Shown: positions 19,059 through 27,169 of the stretch, piece by piece | Numbering within the stretch: position 1 is the first letter of the stretch | Layout: each line of letters opens with the position of its first letter | From: Phycisphaeraceae bacterium D3-23 | Lineage (GTDB): Bacteria > Planctomycetota > Phycisphaerae > Phycisphaerales > Phycisphaeraceae | Assembly: GCA_039555135.1 (NCBI GenBank) | Contig: CP114179.1 | Coordinates: forward strand, 1,798,001-1,862,000 | Direction of reading: 5' to 3' | Length of the DNA stretch: 64,000 nt | Notes under the pieces: generated by a model | Databases searched by the model: none | The model's input: only the letters and a program-made list of their open reading frames with translations | What the model was told of the DNA's origin: nothing | Made by a program: the position numbers and the translations under genes

Positions 19059-19159
19059 GGTGGATGGAGCGAGTCGGCGAGCGATACCCACCGCGATGAA
19101 ACCAATCACTTGACAGCGCCCGGTGGGTTCCGCTCGCCGACTAACTCCACCCACCCCGC
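19055..19159. repeat. R1 palindromic repeat, full copy
   Basis: Left arm GTAGGGTGGATGGAGCGAGT, right arm ending CTCCACCCACCCCGC, with a 30-base loop. Its first bases supply the stop codon of the preceding gene. Confidence 0.85.
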
Positions 19160-19233
19160 GCCGCTACCCCGCCCCACGCCGAGGCCTGAGTCCGCGAAGG
19201 CCCGGATCAAACACCGGGTATCATGCCCCACCC

Positions 19234-20337
19234 ATGCCCTACCTCTTCGACACCGCCACACTCGCCTCACTCATGCCCGAACGCTGGTTCGCCGGCACGC
19301 ATCAAGCCGTCCTGATCCTGGTCGCTATCGTCGCCATGGCCCTGGTCATCAAGGGCGCCGACTGGCTCGTCGAAGGCGCGGCCGGCATCGCCGCCAAACT
19401 CGGCATGCCCAAGGTCATCATCGGCGCCACGATCGTCTCGCTCGGCACCACCGCGCCCGAAGCCGCCGTCTCCGTCCTCGCCGCCTTCGCAGGCAACGCA
19501 GGCCTCGCACTGGGCAACGGCGTCGGGTCCATCATCGCCGACACCGGGCTCATCTTCGGGCTGGGCTGCGTCCTCGTCGTCCTCCCCGCCGACAAGTTCG
19601 TCCTCACACGACAGGGCTGGGTCCAGTTCGGCAGCGCAACCATCCTCGCCGTCCTGTGCTGGGTCCTCTTCGCCATGTACGGCAGCGACGCCACCATCGG
19701 CTGGGTCTTCGGCGCGATGTTCCTCGCCATGCTCGCCTGGTACCTCGCCGTCTCCGTCAAGTGGGCACGCCAGCACGCGCACGGCTCGCCACACATCGTC
19801 ACCGAAGGCGAACACACCGACAGCGGCGATGTCGATGTCGATATGCACGAAGGCGCAGAAGACCACTCGCTCCTGATGCTCGCCGTCATGGGCGTCGTCG
19901 GCCTCGTCGTCGTCATCGCCGGCGGCGACGGGCTCGTCGGCGCGGTCAGCGAACTCGCCCGGCAATGGGGCGTGCCCGACGTCGTCATCGCCGGCACCAT
20001 CGTCGCCTTTGGCACGTCGCTCCCCGAGCTCGTCGTCGGCATCCAGTCCCTCCGCAAGGGACACTTCGAGCTGCTCGTGGGCAACGTCATCGGCGCGGAC
20101 ATCTTGAACGTCCTCTTCGTCGTCGGCGCTGCGGCCGTCGCCGCCCCGCTCGCCATCGCCGACCAGACCACGTCCTTCGTCTACATCGCGCTGCCCAGCA
20201 TGATGCTCATGCTCCTCTACTTCCGCCTGTGCATCTTCAAGGCCAGCAAGGACGGCCACTTCAGCAAATGGATGGGCTACCCCCTTCTCGCGGGCTACGT
20301 TGCGTTCTCCGTGCTGTCGTACCTGATGGCTTCATAA
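19234..20337 (+). CDS. Na+/Ca2+ exchanger (CaCA) family antiporter
   Basis: The 367-residue membrane protein has the two inverted alpha-repeats of cation/Ca2+ exchangers: GATIVSLGTTAPEAAVSVLA in the first half and AGTIVAFGTSLPELVVGIQS in the second. The Gly-Thr-x-x-Pro-Glu motifs carry the ion-binding glutamates. About ten membrane helices are separated by a cytoplasmic acidic/His loop (HIVTEGEHTDSGDVDVDMHE, about 180-210) that may sense cations. The expected role is sodium- or proton-driven calcium export across the inner membrane. The ATG at 19234 is chosen because the frame upstream is repeat-derived; TATCAT lies nine bases before it. Confidence 0.92.
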   Translation: MPYLFDTATLASLMPERWFAGTHQAVLILVAIVAMALVIKGADWLVEGAAGIAAKLGMPKVIIGATIVSLGTTAPEAAVSVLAAFAGNAGLALGNGVGSIIADTGLIFGLGCVLVVLPADKFVLTRQGWVQFGSATILAVLCWVLFAMYGSDATIGWVFGAMFLAMLAWYLAVSVKWARQHAHGSPHIVTEGEHTDSGDVDVDMHEGAEDHSLLMLAVMGVVGLVVVIAGGDGLVGAVSELARQWGVPDVVIAGTIVAFGTSLPELVVGIQSLRKGHFELLVGNVIGADILNVLFVVGAAAVAAPLAIADQTTSFVYIALPSMMLMLLYFRLCIFKASKDGHFSKWMGYPLLAGYVAFSVLSYLMAS

Positions 20338-20339
20338 AT

Positions 20340-20416
20340 GTGAACAGTGAATAGTTCACAGTGAACAGATAGGGACCAGATCCCACTGTTCACTATTCAC
20401 TGTGAACTGTTCACTC
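20340..20416. repeat. Palindrome of GTGAACAG/TTCACAG heptamers
   Basis: The left arm 20340-20368 and right arm 20388-20416 are near reverse complements built from TGAACAG, TGAATAG and TTCACAG units, with two middle units swapped between arms. It lies between convergent genes. On the minus strand the right arm encodes the last five residues (VNSSQ) and the stop codon of the SIS isomerase gene. Confidence 0.8.
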
Positions 20417-20999
20417 GCGCGAGCGCTGGCTCCAACGCCTCACAAATCGTGTGATACAGCACCAGATGCATCTCCTGCACCCGCGCGGTCACATCACTCG
20501 GAACGATTAACTCAATATCGCTTAGCCCCTTGCACCTGCCCCCGCCCTTGCCAAGAAACGCGATGGTGCGCACGCCCTGCGACTCCGCCTGCGCGATGGC
20601 CGCGACGATGTTCGCGGAGTTCCCGCTCGTTGAAAACACGCACAACACATCGCCCTGTTGGCTGTGTGCGCGGACTTGGCGGGCGAACATCTGGTCGATG
20701 CCATAGTCGTTCGCGATCGCGGTGACGATGTTGTGGTCGGCCGTGAGGTCGATCGCCGGGTAGGGCGGCCGGTCGTCGCAGTACCGGTTCGCGATCTCGC
20801 TGGTCAGGTGCGCCGCATCCCCCGCCGCGCTCCCCCCGTTGCCGCAAGCCAGCAGCTTGCGCCCAGACGTCAACGCCTCCCCGATCACCCGCGTCGCCTC
20901 GGCCAGCCCCGGCGCAAGCGCTTCGCACTGCGCGGACAGCGCAGCGACCTCGGCGAGATTTGCCTTCAGGAGCGCATCGGGATCGGTCAGACTCGGCAT
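20397..20999 (-). CDS. gmhA: SIS-domain phosphosugar isomerase, GmhA-like
   Basis: The roughly 200-residue product matches sedoheptulose-7-phosphate isomerase, which starts ADP-heptose synthesis. The signature LLACGNGGSAAGDAAHLTSEIANRY is the GmhA phosphate-binding loop, with VFSTSGNSANIVAAIAQAES in the second half. The related DiaA/GmhA-like isomerases share this fold, so the exact substrate is not certain; no other heptose genes are nearby. A TACACT box sits six bases before the ATG at 20999, so this start is preferred over the in-frame ATG at 21017. The C-terminus comes from a repeat (VNSSQ plus stop), outside the conserved fold. Confidence 0.82.
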   Translation of the reverse strand: MPSLTDPDALLKANLAEVAALSAQCEALAPGLAEATRVIGEALTSGRKLLACGNGGSAAGDAAHLTSEIANRYCDDRPPYPAIDLTADHNIVTAIANDYGIDQMFARQVRAHSQQGDVLCVFSTSGNSANIVAAIAQAESQGVRTIAFLGKGGGRCKGLSDIELIVPSDVTARVQEMHLVLYHTICEALEPALARVNSSQ

Positions 21000-21005
21000 C
21001 CGGGA

Positions 21006-21011
21006 AGTGTA
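21006..21011 (-). promoter_or_regulatory. Predicted -10 box for leaderless transcript
   Basis: TACACT six bases (TCCCGG) before the ATG at 20999. It is nearly identical to the signal before the lipoprotein gene at 1921. Confidence 0.5.
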
Positions 21012-21052
21012 ACGCATCCCCCAATAGCCGTACCGCTACGCGGTGCCGGTCC

Positions 21053-21162
21053 CGTAGGGTGAGAGGAGCGAGTCCGCGAGCGATACCCGCCATCGAGACA
21101 CAACCAACTTTGTAGCGCCCGGTGGGTTGCGCTCGCGGACTCGCTCCACCCACCCTACGCCG
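21053..21162. repeat. R1 palindromic repeat, full copy
   Basis: The left arm starts GTAGGGTGAGAGGAGCGAGT and the right arm ends CTCCACCCACCCTACG. The SDR gene on the minus strand takes its TAG stop (21155-21157) from this right arm. Confidence 0.85.
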
Positions 21163-21961
21163 AGCCCTTCAGCTTCCGGTAATGCCGACGCATCGCCCAC
21201 GCCGCGAATCGCGGGCAAAGCGTCCCCGCCGCCAACGCAACGCGCGTCATCCGGCTAGGCCAAACCTCCGGGCAAGGCCGCTTCAGCGACCGTAACACAC
21301 ACTTCGCCACATGCTCCGCCGACTGCTGCATCGCCGCCGGCGTGTTGCCGTGCCCCCCGCCCCCCGCGACCTCCACAAACGGTGTCCTGGTCCCGATCGG
21401 GTGCACGCTCGTCACGTGGATGTTGCTGTCGTGCAGCTCCGCCCGCATCGCGCCCGCGATCGAGTCCTGCGCGGCCTTCGTCGCCGAGTACACCCCCATC
21501 TTCGGCACGCCGATCTCGCTGGCCGCGCTGCTGCAGATCAGGATATGACGCAGCCCGCTGATCGTCTCGTTGAGTTTGGGCAAAGCCGCCTTTGCCGTGT
21601 ACACCGTGCCGAAGTAGTTCGTATCGAAGATCGCGCGGGCCTGGTCGTCGCGCGTCTCCAGCACCTCTTCAAACAGCCCGTACCCGGCGTTCGCAAACAC
21701 CGCATCCAGCCGGCCAAACGTCTTCCAGCACGCCTCGACCGCCGCCTGCATGTCCGCCGATCGGCTGACATTGGCGGTGAAAAACTGCGCCTTGCCGCCG
21801 AGCTGCGACACCTGCTTCGCTACGGCTTCGAGCTTGTCCGCCCGCCGCGCGACCAGCGACACGTGCATCCCCGCCCGCGCGCACATCAGCGCCGTCGCCG
21901 CGCCGATCCCGCTGCTCGCGCCGGTGATCAGGACCACTTTGTCGGTCAGGTCGCGGGCCAT
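21155..21961 (-). CDS. Short-chain dehydrogenase/reductase
   Basis: The 268-residue NAD(P)-dependent oxidoreductase has the classical SDR pattern: cofactor motif TGASSGIG (13-20), NAG (91-93, VFANAGYG), catalytic Ser in ILICSSAASE, and Tyr158-x-x-x-Lys162 (VYSATKAA). Arginines after the second strand (VARR) suggest NADP preference. The substrate is unknown. The start MARDLTDKVVLITG is the only one close to the fold; upstream lies the R3 repeat shared with divergent pyrE. The stop codon is embedded in an R1 repeat. Confidence 0.92.
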   Translation of the reverse strand: MARDLTDKVVLITGASSGIGAATALMCARAGMHVSLVARRADKLEAVAKQVSQLGGKAQFFTANVSRSADMQAAVEACWKTFGRLDAVFANAGYGLFEEVLETRDDQARAIFDTNYFGTVYTAKAALPKLNETISGLRHILICSSAASEIGVPKMGVYSATKAAQDSIAGAMRAELHDSNIHVTSVHPIGTRTPFVEVAGGGGHGNTPAAMQQSAEHVAKCVLRSLKRPCPEVWPSRMTRVALAAGTLCPRFAAWAMRRHYRKLKGSA

Positions 21962-21962
21962 G

Positions 21963-22098
21963 GGAAGGGACCAAAGGGTCAGGGGTCAAGGGGTCAAGGG
22001 GTCAAGAGGTCAAGAGGTCAAGTGATCGAAGTATATCGCCCGACTCCGCCTAAACACGCAACACTCGGCCCCTTGGCCCCTCGACCCCTTGGCCCCTA
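21963..22098. repeat. R3 palindromic repeat, copy B
   Basis: The G-rich left arm has extra tandem units (GGTCAAGGGGTCAAGAGGTC...) and the C-rich right arm reads CGGCCCCTTGGCCCCTCGAC. The junction CGCAACACTCGGCCCC is identical to the copy inside ruvB (about 33450-33466). The element fills the space between the divergent SDR and pyrE genes. Confidence 0.85.
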
Positions 22099-22102
22099 TA
22101 CT
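22097..22102 (+). promoter_or_regulatory. Possible -10 box before pyrE
   Basis: TATACT lies seven bases before the ATG at 22110, right at the end of the R3 repeat. The spacing is one base longer than in the other leaderless candidates. Confidence 0.4.
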
Positions 22103-22109
22103 CGCGCCC

Positions 22110-22643
22110 ATGACACGCGACCAACTCATCCAGCGCATCGCCGACGCCGCCCTCCTCCGCGGCGAATTCACCCTCCGCTCGGGACGCACCAGCAAGTACT
22201 ACCTCGACAAGTACCTGTTCACGACCCAGCCCGACATCCTCGAAGCGCTGGGCGCGATGTTTGCCCAGCGCATCGACAAGATTCCCGGTGTTGATCGTTT
22301 GGCCGGGACCGAACTGGGCGGGATCCCACTGGTCAGCGCCGCGGCCATCGCCACCGGCAAGCCCGCCATCCTCATCCGCAACCAGAAGAAGGGCTACGGC
22401 ACCGCCAAGCAGCTCGAAGGCGCGATCCACCCCGGCGAGACCGTCGTCCTCCTCGAAGACATCGCCACCACCGGCGGCCAGGTCCTCGAAGCCGGCACCA
22501 TGCTCCGCGACGAATTCAAAGTCAACGTCCCCGCCATCATCGCCACCATCGACCGCGAAGAGGGCGCAAGAGAAAACATCGAAGCGGCCGGGTTTGTGTT
22601 CGATGCGCTGTTTACGAAGAGCGACTTGGGGATAGATGAGTAG
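22110..22643 (+). CDS. pyrE: Orotate phosphoribosyltransferase
   Basis: PyrE joins orotate and PRPP to give OMP in pyrimidine synthesis. The 177-residue product has the type I PRTase motif VVLLEDIATTGGQVLEAGTM (PRPP-binding loop, about 112-131), the N-terminal FTLRSGRTSKYYLDK orotate/PRPP region, and the flexible-loop lysines RNQKKGYGTAK (90-100). The ATG at 22110 fits the family start. It stands alone; no other pyr genes are in the window. Confidence 0.93.
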   Translation: MTRDQLIQRIADAALLRGEFTLRSGRTSKYYLDKYLFTTQPDILEALGAMFAQRIDKIPGVDRLAGTELGGIPLVSAAAIATGKPAILIRNQKKGYGTAKQLEGAIHPGETVVLLEDIATTGGQVLEAGTMLRDEFKVNVPAIIATIDREEGARENIEAAGFVFDALFTKSDLGIDE

Positions 22644-22655
22644 GTGGTTGGTGGG

Positions 22656-22740
22656 TTGTTTTTTAAACGCCAAGTCGCCAAGGGGGGCCAAGAGCGCCAA
22701 GGAAGGCAGCGGCGAAAAGCAACCGAAGCTCTGTATTGAA
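22656..22740. repeat. Repeat of CGCCAAG units (left of low-GC lipoprotein)
   Basis: Units such as AACGCCAAGTCGCCAAGG and CAAGAGCGCCAAGGAAGGCA occur just after pyrE. The reverse complement of this stretch matches the CTTGGCG units at 23300-23372, so the two flank the lipoprotein gene in inverted orientation. Confidence 0.7.
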
Positions 22741-22746
22741 TGCGCC

Positions 22747-23262
22747 TCAATCTGTTTCGGTAGGATGGAACCGTTCAAAGACGACTTCTGATTCGATAGC
22801 TACTGATCCTGATCTTGGAGAGCCGAGCCAGACACCAACCAGACGAAGCCGGTCTGGCGAGTCGAGGATCAGACGGCCACTGCCCTGAAAATCGCTCGGT
22901 ACGTGGTTGCCGTTATCGATCGAGAACACGACTTCTGCCGTTGCGTCGTTGAAAGTATACGTGCCCCAGTAATCCTTATAGGTTTCGAACGGATGCCATG
23001 TGACGGAGAATCCGTCTTTATGAAGATGGAGTTCACCGATGTAAGCATCCTCTGGCGCGTCGGCATTCCTTACGTGGTGCCAGTAGCCGTGTTCGGGAGA
23101 CTCATGCTGATAGCCCGCATAAGGATCGGGAAAACTGTTTGTCCCCGTAGCTGATCCGGACGACGAGTTTGACGACCCACAGCCCACATTCAATACAACC
23201 AGATATGCCAGCAACACAAACTTCACTGCTGTGGACCGTTGCTCGACGCTGTAAGTCCGCAT
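22747..23262 (-). CDS. Hypothetical lipoprotein of low GC content
   Basis: The 171-residue product has a signal peptide with lipobox LNVGC (Cys28) and a Ser-rich linker (GSSNSSSGSATGTNS), then a compact beta-rich domain with many aromatic residues (ESPEHGYWHHVRN, DGFSVTWHPFETYKDYWGTY). It resembles small META- or lipocalin-type lipoproteins in style, but I recognise no family. Base composition and codon use are clearly less GC-rich than the neighbours, and the gene is bracketed by inverted CTTGGCG-type repeats, which suggests acquisition or a lineage-specific gene. AAGGGG eight bases before the ATG supports the start. Confidence 0.65.
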   Translation of the reverse strand: MRTYSVEQRSTAVKFVLLAYLVVLNVGCGSSNSSSGSATGTNSFPDPYAGYQHESPEHGYWHHVRNADAPEDAYIGELHLHKDGFSVTWHPFETYKDYWGTYTFNDATAEVVFSIDNGNHVPSDFQGSGRLILDSPDRLRLVGVWLGSPRSGSVAIESEVVFERFHPTETD

Positions 23263-23299
23263 GTTGTATGCCCCTTGTCTAAACCAACTCAGTTCTTCT

Positions 23300-23375
23300 C
23301 AGGCCACACCTTTGCCGTCCCTGCCACCTTGGCGTCTTGGCGTCTTGGCGTCTTGGCGTCTTGGCGTCTTGGTGT
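23300..23375. repeat. Five-fold TTGGCGTC tandem repeat (right of low-GC lipoprotein)
   Basis: CTTGGCGT occurs five times with a nine-base period (ACCTTGGCGTCTTGGCGTCT...). It is the inverted partner of the CGCCAAG units at 22656-22740. The rest of the gap to the glycosidase stop holds a hairpin-like TGACGGCCGCTGAAGCGGCC. Confidence 0.8.
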
Positions 23376-23444
23376 TGATCCTATACCTCTGAAAAACCCA
23401 AGGCCTGACGGCCGCTGAAGCGGCCTCCGCCGGGGGCACTTTGT

Positions 23445-25709
23445 TCACCCAATCAACCCGTCCTCCGCAACCTCTTGTTGGCCGTGGATGATGATCGGGT
23501 CGAGCTCGGCCTCGATGGTGACCCGGCCCTGGGCATCGACCACCGCGATCGGGACGCGGCCGGCCTTCCAGTCGGCCAGCGGTAAGAGCGGCCAGCGCGC
23601 GGGCAGCCGGCGGTCGGGATCGATCGTGATGTACGTCCCACCCGCACCGGGCGCGAGCTTGTCGATGATGAGCTGCGGGGTCGCGAGGAAGTAGCCCAGC
23701 GTCGTGACGCCGCGCGGGTAGTGCGCGAGGTTGTCGGTGATGTAGGCGTCGACAAAGCCCTTGGACTGGTGGTGGGTGTTGGCCATCACCTGCATATCCC
23801 AGTAGTGCGACGCGGAAGATGGGCCCTGGAGCTGAAGGTATCGCGCGAGCATGTCGCGCCAGAGGTTCTGGCTGATACGGAGGTGGTCGGTCTCGACGGT
23901 GGTGTTGCAGTTGCCGTAGCGGCGTTTGGTCTCGCGCTGGGCGGCGTAGATATCGACCTGGATCAGGTCGCGCGGCATCGCGGTCGGGACGCCCGCCATG
24001 TAGGGCAAGAGCTCGCCGTTGCTGTTGTAGATGCAGTAGATCTCGCGGACGTTCGCCGCGCCCTCCCCCTCGAGCGCGGGGTCGACGCACACGGCCAAGT
24101 GGTCCCCCACCCACGCGTCGCGTGACACACGGTTGGCCGCATCATCCGCCCGCTCATCGAACCGCTTGGCGTCCGGCGCGACGTCGGGGTCCTCGGCGTG
24201 CTTCAACAGGTCGGCCGCGGCGCGCAGGCCCACGATGCGTTTGATCGCGAGGTAGGTCTGCTTGGGCGACGCACGGAAGCCCGGGGTGTAGCGCGAGCTG
24301 TGGGTCGAGGTGTGGCCCACGGACGGGAAACCCGAATGGTCGCGGTCGGTCCAGTCGAGGTACTTGGCCAGCCCCGTGATCGTCGCGTGGTGTTCGCGGA
24401 CGAGGGCGGTGTCGCCCGTCCAGTGGCAGTAGGCCTGGAGCAGCGCGAGGAAGTCGGAGTTTTGCTCGGCGGGCGAGGGGTGTTTGTAGGTCGCGTGGCT
24501 TGCGTCGAGCCCGAGCCCGAGGTCGTGGACGATGATGCGTCCGCCGGACTCTTCGTGGCTGCCGCAGCGCTCGATCCACTGGCTCAGCTGCATCCTGAGC
24601 AGCTTGGGCCAAAGCGCGAGGTAGAACATCGCGCTGTTGCACTCGGCGTTGAGCGTGGACTGGTATAGCCGGGAGCCCTCGGTGACGGAAAACCAGGATG
24701 CGCGTGTGCCCGGCGGGGAGGTTTCCTCGGCGACGCCGGGGTCCTCGTGGCTCATCCACCACGTGTTGGCGAGGTAGGACTGCCAGGACTGGTTGAGCAG
24801 GTGGGCCTGGGGCAGGTTGAGTGGCGCCTGCTGGATGAGCTTTTCGGTGCGGCGCGAGTGCGCGAGGTGGTCGTCGCGGGTCTCGACGGCGTCTTCGACC
24901 AGCGCATCGAGGTCGGGCCAGTGGTCGACGTAGCGGAAGGTCGCTTCGAACGACCGCCCGCCCCCGCCGCCGGTATCGCCCCCGCCGCGCCCGACCTGCA
25001 TCACCGGGTCGGCCACGTGGGCGCACCACAAGAGCCGCCACTTCTCGCCCGCGTCCGGCATCGTCACCGGCATCGTGATCTCGATCCCGTCCCCCTGCGC
25101 CGTCGGCGTCGCGCCGGGCGTCAACGAAACAATCCGCTCTCGCACCGCGACCGTCGGCCCACCCTTCGGCGGCGGGTTCTTCTCCGGGAACGGGCTCCCG
25201 CGGTCCGGATTAAACGTCAGGTGGTTGCCGTAGGCGAGGTCGATCTGCCCGTCGCTCGCGGTCACCTCGGTGTCGGGCCGGCTCAGCCGGAGGAACAGCT
25301 TGACTTTCTCGGCCGCGCGTTCTTCCTGCTGCTTGCGCCACCGGGCATGCACCATGTGATGCACCCGGCACTCGAGATAAAACACCGGCATGGTGCACAG
25401 CTTCTCGTCCTGCGGGTAGAACGGGCTGTGCAGGTTCAGCTCAAAGCGCACACCGAGCACCTCGGAGTAGGCGCGGAAGGTGATGGAGTTGAACCGCTCG
25501 AACTGTTCGCAGCTCACGAGCTGTCGGCCGTGCTTGGTAAACGGCAGGACGCGCTCGGCGCCGTCGGGCTCGACCATGCCGACGCACAGGTCGAGCGGGC
25601 GGTCGAGGAACCGGCCCATCGCGCCGTGCATGACGCGCTGCTTGTAGGGCTCGAAGAGGAGCCCGAACCGGCTGCCAAGCCGGGCGAGTTGCCAGGTCAT
25701 GAGCTGCAT
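23445..25709 (-). CDS. GH52-like glycoside hydrolase (beta-xylosidase family)
   Basis: The 754-residue protein lacks a signal peptide, so it is probably cytosolic. Several blocks match what I recall of GH52 beta-xylosidases: SYLANTWWMSHEDPG followed by SVTEGSRLYQSTLNAECNSA, HDLGLGLDASHATYKHPSPA, EQNSDFLALLQAYCHWTGD, and near the C-terminus YWDMQVMAN...KGFVDAYITDNLAHYPRGVTTLGYFL. In GH52 the nucleophile Glu lies in the VxEG segment and the acid Asp in a later loop; the Glu is visible here. Length is slightly above the usual 700. The likely reaction is release of xylose from short xylans. A six-hairpin glycosidase of a related family is the alternative. The ATG at 25709 is preceded by TACCCT at six bases. 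Confidence 0.65.
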   Translation of the reverse strand: MQLMTWQLARLGSRFGLLFEPYKQRVMHGAMGRFLDRPLDLCVGMVEPDGAERVLPFTKHGRQLVSCEQFERFNSITFRAYSEVLGVRFELNLHSPFYPQDEKLCTMPVFYLECRVHHMVHARWRKQQEERAAEKVKLFLRLSRPDTEVTASDGQIDLAYGNHLTFNPDRGSPFPEKNPPPKGGPTVAVRERIVSLTPGATPTAQGDGIEITMPVTMPDAGEKWRLLWCAHVADPVMQVGRGGGDTGGGGGRSFEATFRYVDHWPDLDALVEDAVETRDDHLAHSRRTEKLIQQAPLNLPQAHLLNQSWQSYLANTWWMSHEDPGVAEETSPPGTRASWFSVTEGSRLYQSTLNAECNSAMFYLALWPKLLRMQLSQWIERCGSHEESGGRIIVHDLGLGLDASHATYKHPSPAEQNSDFLALLQAYCHWTGDTALVREHHATITGLAKYLDWTDRDHSGFPSVGHTSTHSSRYTPGFRASPKQTYLAIKRIVGLRAAADLLKHAEDPDVAPDAKRFDERADDAANRVSRDAWVGDHLAVCVDPALEGEGAANVREIYCIYNSNGELLPYMAGVPTAMPRDLIQVDIYAAQRETKRRYGNCNTTVETDHLRISQNLWRDMLARYLQLQGPSSASHYWDMQVMANTHHQSKGFVDAYITDNLAHYPRGVTTLGYFLATPQLIIDKLAPGAGGTYITIDPDRRLPARWPLLPLADWKAGRVPIAVVDAQGRVTIEAELDPIIIHGQQEVAEDGLIG

Positions 25710-25715
25710 GGGGGT

Positions 25716-25721
25716 AGGGTA
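25716..25721 (-). promoter_or_regulatory. Predicted -10 box for leaderless transcript
   Basis: TACCCT six bases (ACCCCC) before the ATG at 25709. No Shine-Dalgarno sequence is present. Confidence 0.4.
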
Positions 25722-25758
25722 GCGGAAGTTCGGCGATTGAACCACGGAACGCGCGTCT

Positions 25759-25784
25759 GGACTGGTTGCTTAAGCAACCAGTCC
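25759..25784. repeat. Perfect 26-bp palindrome
   Basis: GGACTGGTTGCTT followed by AAGCAACCAGTCC is a perfect loop-less palindrome, 15 bases beyond the cysteine desulfurase stop and 50 bases upstream of the glycosidase start. It could be a terminator stem or an operator for a dimeric regulator. Confidence 0.8.
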
Positions 25785-25798
25785 GGATCGCGAGAACA

Positions 25799-27052
25799 TC
25801 ACCCCGTCGGCAGCACCTTCATCAACCGCTCGACGACCGCCGGGACGACTTCGAGGGCGTGGTCGATGTCGGCATCCGTCGTGTAGCGCGAGAGGGAGAA
25901 GCGGACGGTGCCGTGGGCGGTGGGCTCGTCCAGGTGCATGGCGGTCAACACGCTGGAGGGTTCGAGCGAGCCGCTGCTGCACGCCGCGCCGGCGCTGGCG
26001 CAGACGCCGCGCTCGCTCAGCCCGAGCAGGACCGCCTCCGCCTCGACGCCCGGGAACGCGATGCTCGCGGTGTTCGAGAGGCGCGGCGCACCGGCGGAGT
26101 TCACCACGGCCGACGGGATGCGCTCACAGATCGCCTGCTCGAACCTGTCGCGGCGCGCTCGGATCGCGTCGCATTCGTCGGCGTCGTTAAGGTGGGCGAT
26201 GGCGAGCTCGGCGGCCTTGCCCAGCGCGAGGATACCGAGCGTGTTTTCCGTGCCGGGCCGGCGTTCTCGCTCCTGTGAGCCGCCGAGCTGGAGCGCGGCG
26301 AGCTTGACGAGCCGGCGGACGTAGAGCGCGCCGCTGCCCTTGGGGCCGTGCAGCTTGTGCGCGGAGTAGGTGAGCAGGTCGGCCTGGGACGCATGGACAT
26401 CGACCGGGACTTTGCCCACGGCCTGGGTCGCGTCGATATGGAAGTACACGCGCGGCCGACCAACCCCCGCCGCGCGGAGCGCTTCGCGCTTCATGGCGAT
26501 CACCCCGCCGATCTCGACGACGGGCTGCAGCACGCCGGTCTCGTTGTTCGCCCACTGCACGGAGACGACGACAGTTCTTGTAGAGCTATCTTCTGCGGTC
26601 AGCTCGTCGAGGAGCGCGGCGATCGAATCGGGCGAGACCCGGCCGTCGCAATCGACCTCGCACATGCGGATGACGGCCCCGTGCCGCTCCAGGTGTTTGG
26701 CCGGATCGCGCACGGCCGAGTGCTCGACGGGCAGCGTCACGACGGCCGGCGCGGTGGCCTCATCCGTTTCGCCGTTGAGTGCGCGGTGCCACAACTCGGG
26801 CTCGATGAGCCCGCGCAGCGCGAGGTTGTTGGCTTCGGTCCCGCCGGAGGTGAAGGTGATCTCGCGCGGCTCGGCCCCGATAAGCTTGGCGACCTGCTGT
26901 CGTGCGAGCTCGATCTTCTGACGGACCTCCTGGCCGGGCCGATGCACGCTCGACGGGTTGGCGTAGAGGTGCTCGGCCGCGTCGCGGATCGTTTCAATCA
27001 CCTCGGGCGCAAGCGGGGTCGTCGCGTTGTTGTCCAGATAGGTCGTGGGCAT
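25799..27052 (-). CDS. Cysteine desulfurase (NifS/IscS family)
   Basis: This PLP enzyme removes sulfur from cysteine for Fe-S cluster and thiocofactor assembly. The 417-residue product starts MPTTYLDNNATTPLAPEV, the classic NifS opening. ANPSSVHRPGQ, FTSGGTEANNLAL (66-78), PVEHSAV with His111, and SAHKLHGPKG with PLP Lys233 follow. The active-site loop is CASAGAACSSGSLEPS with catalytic Cys358. An insertion relative to IscS occurs around 90-105. No iscU or sufE neighbour is present, so the pathway is not fixed by context. The ATG at 27052 has TACAAT six bases upstream; an in-frame extension to 27076 is not needed. Confidence 0.95.
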   Translation of the reverse strand: MPTTYLDNNATTPLAPEVIETIRDAAEHLYANPSSVHRPGQEVRQKIELARQQVAKLIGAEPREITFTSGGTEANNLALRGLIEPELWHRALNGETDEATAPAVVTLPVEHSAVRDPAKHLERHGAVIRMCEVDCDGRVSPDSIAALLDELTAEDSSTRTVVVSVQWANNETGVLQPVVEIGGVIAMKREALRAAGVGRPRVYFHIDATQAVGKVPVDVHASQADLLTYSAHKLHGPKGSGALYVRRLVKLAALQLGGSQERERRPGTENTLGILALGKAAELAIAHLNDADECDAIRARRDRFEQAICERIPSAVVNSAGAPRLSNTASIAFPGVEAEAVLLGLSERGVCASAGAACSSGSLEPSSVLTAMHLDEPTAHGTVRFSLSRYTTDADIDHALEVVPAVVERLMKVLPTG

Positions 27053-27058
27053 CGGGGC

Positions 27059-27064
27059 ATTGTA
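27059..27064 (-). promoter_or_regulatory. Predicted -10 box for leaderless transcript
   Basis: TACAAT six bases (GCCCCG) before the ATG at 27052. Confidence 0.5.
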
Positions 27065-27074
27065 GGCGGGTCTC

Positions 27075-27155
27075 AACGAGCCGCGACCGTGAGGGAGCGG
27101 GGTAAAGCAGAAGCGGCGTGGAGTCGGCCCCGCTCCCTTACGGTCGCGGCTCGTT
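27075..27155. repeat. 28-bp inverted repeat
   Basis: Arms 27075-27102 (AACGAGCCGCGACCGTGAGG...) and 27128-27155 are reverse complements with one mismatch and a 25-base loop. It occupies the space between the P-loop protein stop and the cysteine desulfurase promoter. Confidence 0.85.
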
Positions 27156-27169
27156 AGCTAGGGGCTTGC

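Noticed and set aside
22656-23375. CRISPR array at the TTGGCGTC tandem repeat
   Set aside because: Units are nine bases long without spacers, and no cas gene is near.
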